This document shows, piece by piece, positions 11,244-22,700 of a DNA stretch of 64,000 nucleotides. Under the pieces are notes generated by a model. It ran no database searches. It was given only the letters and a program-made list of their open reading frames with translations, and was not told where the DNA came from. The DNA comes from Gliomastix tumulicola (lineage: Eukaryota > Ascomycota > Sordariomycetes > Hypocreales > Bionectriaceae): assembly GCA_001599755.1 (NCBI GenBank), contig BCHX01000002.1:3764330-3828329 (forward strand). Direction: 5' to 3'. The stretch's first letter is position 1, and every line of letters starts with the position of its first letter. Made by a program: the position numbers and the translations under genes.

Positions 11244-12198
11244 TCAAGTCGTGCCAGAACCGAGTCTCTCCGAGATCTCGACACGCTTCCCGCCCAGCTC
11301 CCTGATCTTGGACATGAGCTTGTCGCCGTTGTCCATCTCGACGATGTCGTCGCTGCCGCCGATGCTCACGCCGTTGATAAGGATGTTGGGCACTGTCCTC
11401 CGGCCCGTCTTCTCGAGCAGCTCGTCCTGGATGTGCGGCCCCAGCGGATGCTCGTCCAGCTCGACCACGTACGGCTCCGGCGTGATGAGATACTTCTCGA
11501 GCAGTATCCCCTTGGCCCGCTTGGNNNNNNNNNNNNNNNNNNNNNNNNNNNNNNNNNNNNNNNNNNNNNNNNNNNNNNNNNNNNNNNNNNNNNNNNNNNN
11601 NNNNNNNNNNNNNNNNNNNNNNNNNNNNNNNNNNNNNNNNNNNNCCCCGTCTACACTTGTGTGTGTAGGAGCAAAACTCACCTGGCGACTTCTTGAGGAT
11701 GGACGTCAGCGTCGACTCGGCCTCCCGCTCCTGCTCCGACTTCCCCTCCGTCTTCCCGTCCTCCCGCGTCCCCACGCCCGCATCCCCCTCCTTGTCCCTA
11801 TCCTGGCCCTCGGCCGAGCTGCCCACGCCGACGACGTCGCTCGGCGGGTCCGGCCGCAGCCCGCCCTTCTCCTTGGCCTGCTCCTTCGCCTTCTGCTCGG
11901 CGGCCTTGAGGCGTTCCTGCAGCTCGACGGCGACCTCGTCGTCGTCCGCGTCGACGTCCCCGTCCGCGTCCCGGTCTTTGGGCACTTTGCCCCCGGGCAG
12001 CGGCGGCGGCGGTGACGTCGAGCCGCCGCCGCCGCCCCTTTCCTTGTTGCCGTCCATGGCGTGCACCGTCTTGTGGTAGAAGCCCTGCAGGCCGTCCTCC
12101 GAGCCGCCCGTGTCGACGCGCGAGGTGTAGAAGAGGATGAGGATGGCGGTCGTTAGGGCGGCGAGGATCAGGAGACGCAGGCGGCGGGGGGAAGGCAT
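11244..12198 (-). CDS. Membrane-anchored glutaredoxin (Grx6/Grx7 type), interrupted by an assembly gap
   Basis: Thiol-disulfide oxidoreductase predicted to face the lumen of the secretory pathway. Exon 1 runs 12198-11682. It codes a short basic N-terminus, one hydrophobic anchor (about residues 7-24, LRLLILAALTTAILILFY) and an acidic, charged stalk. The donor is GTGAGT at 11681 and the intron runs into 120 Ns. The readable end of the last exon is 11524-11244 and codes the C-terminal two thirds of a glutaredoxin fold, with KRAKGILLEKY, the cis-proline segment RRTVPNILING and the glutathione-binding GGSDDI. The base pattern at the gap edge (NCC) fits the Ser of a CPxSK-type active site, so the catalytic Cys lies in the gap. 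I prefer ATG 12198 over the in-frame ATG at 12228 because it places the anchor closer to the N-terminus. It is divergently arranged with SIL1. Confidence 0.85.
11525..11644. other. Assembly gap of 120 N
   Basis: Exactly 120 unknown bases inside the glutaredoxin gene. They hide the end of the intron, its acceptor site and the codons for the active-site Cys motif. The true length may differ. Confidence 0.99.
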
Positions 12199-13253
12199 GG
12201 CTGCTGTGTGTGTGTTTTCGTGCGGCAAGGCGTGTTGTTGGGGGGGTTTATAGGTCGTGTAGGAAGGTGTCCTGCCGGCGGCGAGGAATCATCTATCGTC
12301 GCCTTTTCGGCTCATCCGATGAAGGGGAGTGTCGACGAGTCAGCGTGATCGATGATGGGCGCGCGGATATGTCGGCTGCTGTGGCTAGCTTTGGGGGGGG
12401 AGAGAGAGGATAGCTGTTGTCTAGGAAGGAGGTCGTCTACAACGAAGCTTCTTGAAGCAAGGGAGGTTGGTTGAATCCGCGTTGAGTTACGGCGAGTTGT
12501 GGTCCAGAAGGTCTAGAGCTTAGTTCCAGGGGGTGGGACCCTAAACGGAGCCTAAGGGAACCTAGAGCCGATACGGGGGCCCATATTAACTGTTATCACA
12601 GACGGGACAGGAGTACATTGATGGGATGCACACGACATGTTGGCTTCGTGACGGGTGACTGTCGGGATTATTGCATCTGGGGCAGATAGAGATGTTCCAA
12701 TCCAACTAACTGATGTGTCTGCTTGATTTGGAGCTGCTCTGGCTCCCATTCACCGCGGCCAAGCTGCGTGTGCGGCAGCCGGTGCAATGACACGCTGTCG
12801 TCAAGCTGTTAGCGCATTTACAGGCTCCTGGCCGCCTAACCGTTTCCCCCCTGTTCAGGTGGCGAGAGCCAATCAGGAGATGCGATCTGTTCTCGTCTCG
12901 CCTCGACGTCAACTTCGATATTTCTAGAATTTTGCGTCGAGTCATCCAAGTGGTTGCTAGGGTGTCCTTTTTTCCCTTCCTCTCTACTATTATTTATTTC
13001 ATGTCTCAAACTTTGTAATTGATACCCCGACTGCGTTGTCTCTTTCATTTATTCAATCAATCAAGTACTATTTCGACCGGACTGGGTGTCCTTATTACTG
13101 CCTCTATTGACGTTTCCGCCACTCACTGCAAAGAGCCCACTCCTCAATTCAGACCCTCATCAGACTTCAAACTCAGAGACAACTATCAACCCACGGACGG
13201 TGTGACAAGAGAGAAAGACTGTCAAATCTCTTCTGAAGAGAAAATTCGGCACA
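12199..13253. promoter_or_regulatory. Divergent promoter of glutaredoxin and SIL1
   Basis: About 1.05 kb between the start codons of two genes for secretory-pathway proteins. It contains CCAAT at 12869-12873, a CAGCGTG word at 12341-12347 (the core of the yeast unfolded-protein-response element, here 143 bases upstream of the glutaredoxin ATG) and a five-codon open frame at 13001-13018 upstream of SIL1 that could be a uORF if transcribed. Only the words are seen; their function is inferred. Confidence 0.45.
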
Positions 13254-14525
13254 ATGAATCGCTCCCGCCGCACAAACCGATCATTGCTGTCCTCACTCAC
13301 AGCCCTCCTCTTCACACTCCTCCTCGTGGGCTTCCCAGCACTGGCCTTCGCGGCAGGCGCCTCATCAGCCCCGGCAGTGCCTTCATCCCAGCCCGCCGAC
13401 TCAGGACTCATCTGCCACACGTCTGACCCCGATGAGTGTTACCCCCGGCTATTCCAGCCCACGGATGAGTTCCAGACGGTTCACGAGGACCAGGAGCTGC
13501 CCCCGGGCCTCCACGTCCGGCTGAACATCTGGACCGGACAGCGGGAGGCCAAGATCAACGATCCCACCGAGGCTAGTGATCCGTCTCTGGAGGGTCTGCC
13601 CGTCGATCACGGTATCGTCGTCGTGGATCCGGAGCAGCAGCCGGAGGACCTCCCCATCATCCCCAAGGGCGCGCCGGCGTACGACAATGTGGGCGCGGTC
13701 AAGGAGCCGCCGCCGCATGTAGCGGGCCAATTCTTCGAGTCTCTGAGCGTGTTGAAGAGCGGCGTGGGCAGCGATGACGCAGCAGCCTTCACACAGGCTC
13801 TGGAGGAACTGGAGGATCTGTCACACGACATCTACTACGGTCTCAAGATCACGGAAGATGCCGAGGCTGTCAAGGGCCTGCTCTGTATCCTGGCGGATCA
13901 GGGCTCGGACACATCATCCAGTACTCTCCAAGCCGCCTCCATTCTCGCCGGGGCGCTGTCGAACAACCCCACGGCGTTGAAGGCCGTCGCCGACAAGTGG
14001 CCCGAGTTCATGGGCTCCCAGTGTCCGCAGAAGGATCAGGCCCCCCTCGGCGACGTTATATACTCCAACATTGGCCACTCACACGTCTCGGACGCCGGGA
14101 AGATCGTCAAGGCCAAGATCAGCGCGCTCAACGGACTGATCAAGGACGACGCCATCCGCGCCGACTTCCTCGGAAAGGGCGGCATGAAGCAGCTAGCCGG
14201 CGTCCTCGCCGGACAGTCGGACAGGTCAGAGGCCAAGTCGTGGGCCGCGGCACAGAGAAAGGTCGGCCAGCTGGCTCTGGACAACTTCCTCGACGAGGAG
14301 ATGGGCGCCACGCTCGGGCAGTGGCCTACGGCGGCGAGACTGGGTGGATCGGAGTGCCAGACTCAGGCGTCCCAGCAGGATCAGGAGGGGTGCTGGGACC
14401 ATCACGTTGAACGCATCATGAACGAGAACAAGAAGGATAGGAGTCACTGGAGTAAGGATCTTCACGACCGGCTGGTGCAGGTCAGGAAAGCGCAGCGAGA
14501 GTCTGCCGGACACGGAGAGCTATAG
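13254..14525 (+). CDS. sil1: ER nucleotide exchange factor SIL1
   Basis: Single-exon gene, 423 residues. It is predicted to release ADP from the ER Hsp70 BiP/Kar2 and so drive its folding and translocation cycle. A signal peptide is clear: basic MNRSRRTNR, then the hydrophobic core LLSSLTALLFTLLLVGFPALAFA. The C-terminus is HGEL, a variant of the HDEL ER-retrieval signal. The middle (about residues 155-340) is alpha-helical with the armadillo-like pattern of Sil1/HspBP1, including EELEDLSHDIYYGLKI and the SSTLQAASILAGALSNNP repeat segment. The length is close to yeast Sil1 (421). The ATG at 13254 is the only start that keeps the signal peptide. It shares a divergent promoter with a lumenal glutaredoxin. 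Confidence 0.93.
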   Translation: MNRSRRTNRSLLSSLTALLFTLLLVGFPALAFAAGASSAPAVPSSQPADSGLICHTSDPDECYPRLFQPTDEFQTVHEDQELPPGLHVRLNIWTGQREAKINDPTEASDPSLEGLPVDHGIVVVDPEQQPEDLPIIPKGAPAYDNVGAVKEPPPHVAGQFFESLSVLKSGVGSDDAAAFTQALEELEDLSHDIYYGLKITEDAEAVKGLLCILADQGSDTSSSTLQAASILAGALSNNPTALKAVADKWPEFMGSQCPQKDQAPLGDVIYSNIGHSHVSDAGKIVKAKISALNGLIKDDAIRADFLGKGGMKQLAGVLAGQSDRSEAKSWAAAQRKVGQLALDNFLDEEMGATLGQWPTAARLGGSECQTQASQQDQEGCWDHHVERIMNENKKDRSHWSKDLHDRLVQVRKAQRESAGHGEL

Positions 14526-14786
14526 ACGGCCATGGCGCCACCATCAAGATGACAAGTACTAGATCATGTGTAAATTGTAAATAATAATTATACCCATCAT
14601 TCTACAGGACTCTGTTCTGCACTTTTGATAGGGTGTTGCTGGTAGCACCACCATGACAGAAAAACTGGAACTCTCACTCAGTGGAAACCTATAGCATCAC
14701 ATCTTCTCTCTTCTCTCTTCCCAACACACTTCTCACTTCTCACTTCTCACTTCTCATCACCAACCCTCCACACTCACTCATTCACC

Positions 14787-16517
14787 ATGCCGCCAGACAA
14801 TCCCACCGTCGAGGTCCGGCAAAACGCCAAAGACGGCCGCGGCCGCTCCCTCCACGCAGCAACCTCCTTCGCCGCAGGCCAGACCATCCTCACCGTCTCC
14901 CCCCTCCTCATCCTCCCGACGCTCTCCCACCTCGAATCCGTCTGCGCGCACTGCCTCCGCGCCGGCGACCCGCGCGCCTGCACACGCTGCCGCTCGGCGT
15001 ACTACTGCAACGCCGCCTGCCAGCGCGCCGCGTGGCGCTCCGTCCACAGCAAAGAGTGCCCGGCCCTGAAGCGCGTCGTCGCCGAGCGGGAGAAGGAGGG
15101 CGACGCGCGCGGGCAGCTGCCGACGCCCGTGCGGCTGCTGATGCAAGTCCTGCTGCTCGAAGAGCAGGGGGTAGTGCGCAAGGTGGGTGAGCTGCAGGGG
15201 CATGTCCCTGCTACTGCTACTACTACTACTACGGGGAGCAAGGAGCGGAGGGATGTCGAGATGATGGCCATGGGCGCGTGTGTGTATGCGGGCAAGGGGA
15301 GCGATGCACAGGCGGTGCTGAGGGCGATTGAGCTGCTGTGCAAGATCCAGACGAATGCGTTCAACTATGCGGATGACGATCTCGGGCAGACGGGTGTCTT
15401 CCTTGAGCCTACGCTGGCGATGATGAACCACTCCTGCATGCCCAACGCCATGGTCCAGGTCGTGGATGGGAAGGCAATCCTCAGGGCGGAGGTGCCTATC
15501 AAAGCTGGGGACGAGATAGAGATCTCATACACAGGTAAGAAAGAACACAGTCTACGGATAGATGGAAATGGTTGAGATTACTGACGCTGTTCAGACTACA
15601 CATGGCCACTGTCCAGGAGACGCGCCGCACTGCAGCCGTACAAATTCACATGCGCCTGTGCCCGCTGCAAGGACGACCTCTCCATCTACCAAGCATGCGC
15701 CCGCTCCCTCTCTCTGCACAAATACTCAGATCTCCTCAGCCTCGCCCCTACGCCGTCTGATCTAGGACTCCATCCAGTCGCCGTCAACAAAGGCAAGTCT
15801 GCCGACGTGAACAGGATCTCCGAGGCCGCGTCCGACGGCATAGAGTCGTTTCCCGAATCCCAGGGCGGCGGAGACGAGCATCTGCGCTCCTCGTCGTTGC
15901 GGACGCGGATCAAAGCCTGCCAGGGCCTGCTCGATCAGAATGCATGGGCTGCCGCGCCGGTGCCTCATGTCGTCACCGCCGCGGCGATCTACTTCTCCCA
16001 GCAGGGCAACTTTGCGTACGGGCTTGCTCTGGCCTCCATCGTGCTCGTCGAGTGCGACCCTTACCGATACATGGCGCCGTTCCACCCCATGCGCGTGAGG
16101 TGTCTCTTCATGGCGGCCAAGCTGCTGGCCAACACCGCAGCCGAGACGGCCATGTCGATGGCCGACAGCAGCAAGGCTAGCTCGGGTCTCGTGAAGCAGG
16201 GCGACCTCAACAACAAGATACGGGAGGCCCTGAAGGAGATTGATCAGGTCTCGCTCTGCCAGATGCTGCTCCTGATGATCCAGAGACTCGCGCCGCAGGA
16301 CATGCAGGACAAGTGGGACCTGTCCGTTGGGGCCAAGGCCATGTTGGAGGATATTGGACGGCTGGGAGGCAGGGAGAACGAACTCTCGTTGATCTCAGCC
16401 TGGAGCAGGGAGCCGGAGAACGAGCAGGCCAAGAGCTTCTTCAAGTTCGCGGTGGTCGATCCGTGCCAGCAACTTGCCGACTTGGGCAAGGCTGTCCTTA
16501 GGCACGAGTTTAGCTAA
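14787..16517 (+). CDS. SET and MYND domain protein (SMYD-like methyltransferase)
   Basis: Exons 14787-15534 and 15595-16517, 556 residues. It is predicted to transfer methyl from S-adenosylmethionine to protein lysines. A split SET domain begins near residue 8 and is interrupted by a complete MYND zinc finger (C53, C56, C65, C68, C74, C78, H87, C91). The SET core follows with the NHSC motif (MMNHSCMPNA), which forms part of the cofactor site, and EIEISYTDYTW split by the intron. After it comes the post-SET cysteine cluster CACARC. The C-terminal 300 residues are helical, as in SMYD proteins. The gene follows SIL1 on the same strand after only 261 bases, which contain TTCTCAC tandem copies near 14727-14755. 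The substrate is unknown. Confidence 0.88.
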
Positions 16518-16991
16518 TTAACATGCTTAGCCCAGCCACCCTCAAACCCAGGAATCTTGGGCCCTACGGTTTCATACAGAAAGCTGAGCTGAGCTACCTT
16601 TGAGAAGATGGCTGGCTGAGATGCTGCCCTACGGCATCTACCAGATGGAATCATTCGAGCTACCCTAGACCTACTTCACCGAGTTATCGGAGAATAAAAT
16701 GCCCCACTGTAGCACAATCGATAAGAAATCCATACCAGCAAAAATCGGAAAGTTGCACCCCACGACCAAATCATCGATTTCTACGAATCGGCACTCTTGC
16801 TTGACCTTGTTTTCTTCACCAATTCAATTAACAGCGAGCATCCTCAGACTACCCTACCAATTTGCTTGATTAAACAGCCAGAAGCAATGTCTCGCAGCGA
16901 TTAGCACGCCCGTTTCAAGACCAAGAAAGCCACTCCGCGGTCAAGGAGTTCCTCCCTATTCACCTCCCCGCCGCCCCCAAGGGCTCATCCG
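16518..16991. other. Intergenic region with a possible uORF upstream of REX1
   Basis: Terminator side of the SET gene and promoter of REX1. A complete six-codon frame, ATG to TAG, lies at 16887-16904 (MSRSD), with A at -3, 88 bases before the REX1 start. It could restrain REX1 translation if the transcript starts upstream of it. Confidence 0.5.
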
Positions 16992-19154
16992 ATGCCGCGC
17001 AAGCCCCGATCCTCACGACATAAGAAGCGAGCCCAAGAAGACGAAATGAGCGCCGTGGATCCCAGCGATCCCAGGCTCAAGTCTGTGGAGGACAAGAGTA
17101 GCCTGGCAAAAGATACGTCCGACACGAGCGACAGCAGCCGCAAGCGAGCCCACCCCGGTGATGACGACGCAGAAGGCGAAGGCGACGGCGACGGCGACGG
17201 CAATGGCGAGTGGCAGGTGGTCAGTCGCAACCCCAAGAAGAAACAAAAGAAGCTTCCCAAGCACGGCGGCGGCTCGTACCCGGCCATCACCTTCCAGCCC
17301 AACGCGCGCCTCAACGCCAAGGTCAACCTCGCGAGCGTCCGCGACCTCGTGACGTACATCTTCGCCGACGGGCCGGCGCCGCAGTGGATCAGCGTCGCGC
17401 ACCGGCCGCAGTTCCGCAAGGTCGTCGTCGTCATGGCGCCGGGGCTGGAGGAGGCCATGTTCCGCGGGGGCGTCGACTTCGAGGCGTACAACGGCATCGA
17501 CGTCGAGGCCGAGGAGAAGAGGGCCGGCATCACGCCCGACGACTACTACCCGCGGAAGCTGCACCGGGACGAGCTGACGGACCCCCTCAAGCCCTTCGCC
17601 GACATGTTCCCGCAGCTGTGGCCTGTCAGGACGCCGGGCGACGACAAGCACGGCAAGATGTGGTCGCCCGTGAGCACGTTCCTGAGCGTGCCCGCGAAGA
17701 AGAACGGCAAGGGGGGTGGCGTTAAGCCCGTCGCGGAGCCGCAGGGGTGGAAGAACGAGCGCACGCGCATCACCGAGTTTCTCGCGACGGACGACGACCT
17801 CGTCGACAACGGCTTCCTCGTGCACCCTGCCCTCCTACCCGCAGGGGAGCAGCGTGAGAAGTTTGTCCTCCCCGAGGGCTGGGTCGCCACCAGGGTAGAG
17901 TCCCTCTCGGACGGCGACGTGTCCGAGGATAAGATCCAGCAGGGCAGCGTCACCGTGGGCCGGGACGTCCTCGCTCTGGACTGCGAGATGTGCATGACGG
18001 GCAAGGACGAGTTCTCCCTCACGCGCATCAGCCTCGTCGACTGGTCCGGGGAGGTCGTCCTCGACGACCTCGTCAAGCCCGACAAGCCCATCATCGACTA
18101 CGTCACCCAGTTCTCGGGCATCACGGAGGAGATGCTCGCCCCCGTCACGACCACCCTCAGAGACATACAGGAGAAGCTCCTCGAGCTGCTCACCCCGCAG
18201 ACCATCCTCATCGGCCACTCCCTCGAATCCGACACCAAGGCCCTCAAGCTCACACACCCCTTCATCGTCGACACGTCCCTCCTCTACCCGCACCCCCGGG
18301 GCCCACCGCTGAAGTCCTCCCTCAAGTGGCTCGCGCAGAAGTACCTCTCCCGCGAGATCCAGAAGGGCGGCGCCAGCGGGCACAACAGCATCGAGGACGC
18401 CAAGACATGCCTCGACCTCGTCAAGCAGAAGTGCGAGAAGGGCAAGCTCTGGGCGACGTCGGAGTCGCAGGGCGAGAACATCTTCCGCCGCCTCGCCCGC
18501 TCCGGCACGGCGTACAAGGCCACGGGCGGCGACTCGGCGGTAGGCGGCGTCGAGGTCGGCAAGACCAGCGCCGCCGTCGATTGGGGCCAGCCCTCAAAGG
18601 GTCCCGGCGCCGGCGCGACGCACCAGATCCCCTGTCGCGACGACGACGACGTCACCAATGGCGTCATCCGCGCGGTCCAGGGCGACCCGGACGGTCGTGA
18701 GATCCGCGGCGGCGGCGTCGACTTTGTCTGGGCGCGCATGCGCGAGCTCGAGGCCCTTCAGGGCTGGTGGAATAAGAACCGCGTCGACAACGCGAGCTCA
18801 GATGGCGGGCCGTCGGCAGAGGACATCGAGCGCCTTGCTAAGGGCAACGGCGACGGCGACGGCGACGACTCATCACCGCCCCTGACCCGAGCCTTGACAC
18901 GCCTGACGGAGCGTCTGCAGCGCATCTACGACAGCTTACCGGCCTGCACAGCCTTCATCGTGTACAGCGGATCAGGCGACCCCCGCGAGATGGCCAGGCT
19001 GCAGCAGATGCACGTCCAGTGGCGCAAGGAGTACAACACGCCCGGGAGCAAGTGGGATCAGCTGTCCGTGAAGTGGACCGACGTAGAGGACCAGGCGCTT
19101 CGAAAGGCCGTCCAGCGGGCGCGATCCGGCATCGGCTTCATCGGGGTGAAATAA
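16992..19154 (+). CDS. rex1: DEDDh 3'-5' RNA exonuclease, REX1 type
   Basis: Single exon, 720 residues. Family members trim 3' ends of 5S rRNA, 5.8S rRNA and tRNA precursors in the nucleus. All five catalytic residues are present: D330 and E332 (LALDCEMCM), D414 (IGHSLESDTKAL), and H464 with D469 (GHNSIEDAKTC). The N-terminus is a basic, nuclear-localisation-like segment (MPRKPRSSRHKKR), followed by an acidic Asp/Gly/Glu stretch. A conserved pre-domain at about residues 85-270 includes ISVAHRPQFRKVVVVMAPGL. The C-terminal tail (about 620-720) has the TAFIVYSGSGDPREM segment also found in Rex1-like proteins. It is longer than yeast Rex1 (553) because of the insertions. The start at 16992 follows a short uORF. 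Confidence 0.9.
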   Translation: MPRKPRSSRHKKRAQEDEMSAVDPSDPRLKSVEDKSSLAKDTSDTSDSSRKRAHPGDDDAEGEGDGDGDGNGEWQVVSRNPKKKQKKLPKHGGGSYPAITFQPNARLNAKVNLASVRDLVTYIFADGPAPQWISVAHRPQFRKVVVVMAPGLEEAMFRGGVDFEAYNGIDVEAEEKRAGITPDDYYPRKLHRDELTDPLKPFADMFPQLWPVRTPGDDKHGKMWSPVSTFLSVPAKKNGKGGGVKPVAEPQGWKNERTRITEFLATDDDLVDNGFLVHPALLPAGEQREKFVLPEGWVATRVESLSDGDVSEDKIQQGSVTVGRDVLALDCEMCMTGKDEFSLTRISLVDWSGEVVLDDLVKPDKPIIDYVTQFSGITEEMLAPVTTTLRDIQEKLLELLTPQTILIGHSLESDTKALKLTHPFIVDTSLLYPHPRGPPLKSSLKWLAQKYLSREIQKGGASGHNSIEDAKTCLDLVKQKCEKGKLWATSESQGENIFRRLARSGTAYKATGGDSAVGGVEVGKTSAAVDWGQPSKGPGAGATHQIPCRDDDDVTNGVIRAVQGDPDGREIRGGGVDFVWARMRELEALQGWWNKNRVDNASSDGGPSAEDIERLAKGNGDGDGDDSSPPLTRALTRLTERLQRIYDSLPACTAFIVYSGSGDPREMARLQQMHVQWRKEYNTPGSKWDQLSVKWTDVEDQALRKAVQRARSGIGFIGVK

Positions 19155-19727
19155 CGATGCCAGGATGGCATACCTTTAGGAATAGAAACGACGTCGATGA
19201 AAGACATACAGGTTGTTAGAGGATGTCTGTAACACGACTCGGGAAAAAGGCTATGTTTTGCGCACCACATTGTATAGATATACCCCACGACTGTCATATT
19301 CACACACACACAGCAAGCCTCACAGAGAAGAGAAAAGTGAATGGAACCCAAATGTACGGAGTAATAATCAGTGGCTTGGTAGTATTTGGCCCTACATACA
19401 TATCCCTCGTAAAGTCGAAAAGATTTGCTACGCATTTTTGTTCCCCCCCCTTCGATCAGCATCTATATCCCAGAAACCAAACATGTCAAAGAAGAAGAAC
19501 AAGGAACAAGCTAAGAGGTAGTAGGTAGGGAAAAAATAGACAGTTTTTGAATAGGAGACTCGTCAAGGCTCGTCCGACAGGGACAAGAATAGTAAAATAT
19601 CGTGACACAGAATAAGCCCATCCGCTACCAGGAAGTCAGATCCCGTGATAATTAGATTAAGAAAAACAGTTGGTCGGGAGAACGCTATCCCGCGCTGTGT
19701 TAATTTTTTGGTTTCTCCTTTCCCGCT
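19155..19727. other. Convergent 3' intergenic region
   Basis: Between the 3' ends of REX1 and the TRP-like channel gene. AT-rich, with no coding potential that I can support; presumably both 3' UTRs and polyadenylation sites. Confidence 0.55.
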
Positions 19728-22700
19728 TCACGTCCTTCTCCTGCTCGCTGCCGCCTGTTCGTCCACGACCTCGGCGGCGTAACCGCTCTGCTCGGGCCCC
19801 GGGTCAATGCGGCTGATGCTGTGCTGCGAGACCATGCCGAAGCTGGCGGGTCTCTCCTCACGGCTTCGTCGCACGCTCGGCTGGCTCATGAGGTCGATGG
19901 AGAACTCGGTGGACGACTGGGCCGAGGGGCGCCGCTGGGAGGCTGAGCGCTCAAAGGGGAGACGGGAGAGCCGTATCGGCTTGTTGGCGTCTTTCTGCGA
20001 GGCCGCGGGGGTCACGGTCGTGGAGCTGGAGGACTCGTCGGCGTACGGTTCGACGTAGGCGGAGTGTCTCTTGGAGCTCTTCCGCGGGATCTCCGGGCCG
20101 TCTACTGACGAGCTGGGCTCGCCGGCTCTGGCAGTTTCTGCTAAGCCGCCTCCACGAGGAAGTCTCTCGGTGACTGGACTGTCTGGCTCATCATCATCAT
20201 CCGGGCCTTGGGGCTCTCCCGAATCGTTCAGCAAGTCCCCGGGCTTGTGCTTTGGTGACGGCTTCGGCCGCGGCTCATCGTCATCTGAATCGATAGGCCC
20301 ATTCCTCAGGACACCCATGGCAACTGGAATGCCCTCTGGCGGGCTCTCGTCACCAAACGCTCCGTTGCGGGCCATCATCGCCGGGGGCATCCTCGCGCTC
20401 CGCACAACCTCGAACCCTTTGTTCTTCTCCTTCGTCTTCCCTCCAAAGAAGCCCCTGAACCAGCCCGATGCCGTCGCAACTGGGCCAGTCGGGTCAGCGG
20501 GCCCGGTTCCAAGCTTCCTGCCGGGACCATCCGAGTTCAGCGCTGGGCCCCGGACGCCGTAGTAGAAGTCGACCTCACGAGTCGAGTAATCCGGTCTGTT
20601 GGGAAGCACGCTCACTGGGTTGACGGCTCCGGGAGGCGCGGGAGTCGCTCCTCGCGAAATCTCAGCTCCGATATCTGCAGCAATCTCGCCCTGCGGAGGA
20701 ACCAATCCCTGGCTGAGACGCTTGGGATCGGCGGAGATGGACTCGTGCTGGCTTTCAGGCCGTATCGAGTCGGTAAGAGTCTCGCGGCGTACCCTGCGCG
20801 GAGGCCGATAGTAGGGATCTGCCGCTTCGGCCGGGACCGTAGGATAGGGGCTCCTAGCCGCTGTGGGAGACGTTATAAAAGAGAAGGTCGATACTTCGCC
20901 CGGCGTTCCTGGCATATAGGAGCTTGCGCTGTCAACATGGCGATGGTAAGCAGAATGGCTATCGAGAGCCGACGTGCTACGTCCTCGAGGCGACACAAGC
21001 GCTCCGCTCAAGCTCCCAGCAGATTCGCTCCTGATGCGGCCACTGGGCATCGAGTAGCCCGTCTTACCGCCGTCCTCAACATCCAGCATCGCCGAGCTAG
21101 AGAGCTGGCTGGCTCGTGAAGGTCCCGCTTCCCTTGGCGTGACTCTCCGCGCTAGCTGCCTCATGCCGAAGATCTTGGACAATCCTCCCCGACTCAAACC
21201 CCGGTCGTCATCACCCCCAGCTCCTAGTATCAAGGCAGTGACCTCAACCACTGTCTGAAGTACGTGGAGGAAGAAGCCCAAGAGGAGCACCAGGGCATGG
21301 AGAATCAGGATGACGTATCCGATCCATCCCTTTGGCCCATCCGTGACCCCCAACGGCGAAGTGAATGCCACCATGAGCATGATCGTGCTAAGCCGGACCG
21401 CAGAGAAGACGAAGTGGTAGATGTTCATCGACGTGCCTGGATGGAATGGTCGGAAGGCATAGATGGTGAGGATCTGGATGACCTCGCAGATCGAAAGGAG
21501 AACCACCTGCGTGATTCCGCTGGGCTGCACAGCACCAATGGTGATTCCTCTAACCATGGTCAGTAGGACCGGGATGAGGGCGAAAGCGGCGGCGTGGTCT
21601 GAGTACGTGTTGTATAGGGGCCCGTATTTGAGCACGGTTGGCAGGTCATCGAACAGAATAGACTTGGGCTTGGTGTCGATGATGTACCACAGAAGCCAGG
21701 CAGCGAAGACGATGAGCACTACGAGGGTGACAACCGCTAGAGCCACGGTGTGAGCGGGCGAGTCTCCGGCAATGACGAGCTGGAAGGTGGACAGGGAGAC
21801 GAGGGGCAGGAGGAAGTAGTTGAAGACGATCCGCACGACGTTGCCGATGGAGAAGGGTATGTTCTTGGCTCGCAAGTCTTCCTCGGTCGTACTGCTGATG
21901 GCCATGAAGACGCGCTGGATGAGAAAGCCAAGCTGTGTCAGGACGAAGACAGCTCCTATGATGACACACAGCCAGACCATCATGCCCGCCCATATATCCT
22001 CAGGCTTCGCTATACCGACAAGCTGAGCCGTACGTTGCAGCCCGTAGGTACCGTTGGTGACGTAGAGTCCGTCAACGACACTCTGCCATGAGTCACTGCG
22101 AGAAACGAAGCTCTGGTTGAAGATGAGGGAGGACCACGAGGCCTGACTGACGATGGGCTGGTAGAAACCGGGGTAGTTGAGGCTCAGGGAGCCTGTGAGA
22201 ACGACGAACTGGATATACTGCAGACAGTCACCGAAACCAGGCGTAACAAGCCTCAGCAGATTGTCATGGCGGCCGTAGTTGGAGGACCAGTGGAAGACGT
22301 TAGTAGACCCCCACGGACTCCATATCCCAGCATATATGACCGCAGCACCGGTGAGGAGGAGAACGAGAAGAGGGAGGAACGTGATGAGCTTGGACAAGCC
22401 GCCGAGGTCTGGCGTCAGAGTCGCGGAGATGCAGCCAATGTTGGTCTCGGCATCGTCGCCGTATATGATGAGGAGGGTCGGAGTGAAGGACATGAAGGCG
22501 TAGGAAGAGAAGAAGTCGTGGCTCAAGTTGACCGAAGGCAGCAGGTCTGGAAGCTGCGATTCCTGCACGCCCTCAATGCCAAAGACAGGCGCCAGGGGGC
22601 ACGTCCCGTTTGTGAGTCCATCGAGGCAGAAATTGACAGCTTCCGTCTTGGCCGTAAAGGTGATGATGTTGATCCTCCGAAAGAGAGTTGTGGCCTTGGG

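Noticed and set aside
6324..12198. A secondary metabolite cluster around the Zn2Cys6 regulator
   Set aside because: Neighbours are an F-box protein, a bHLH factor and a glutaredoxin; no core biosynthetic enzyme is present.
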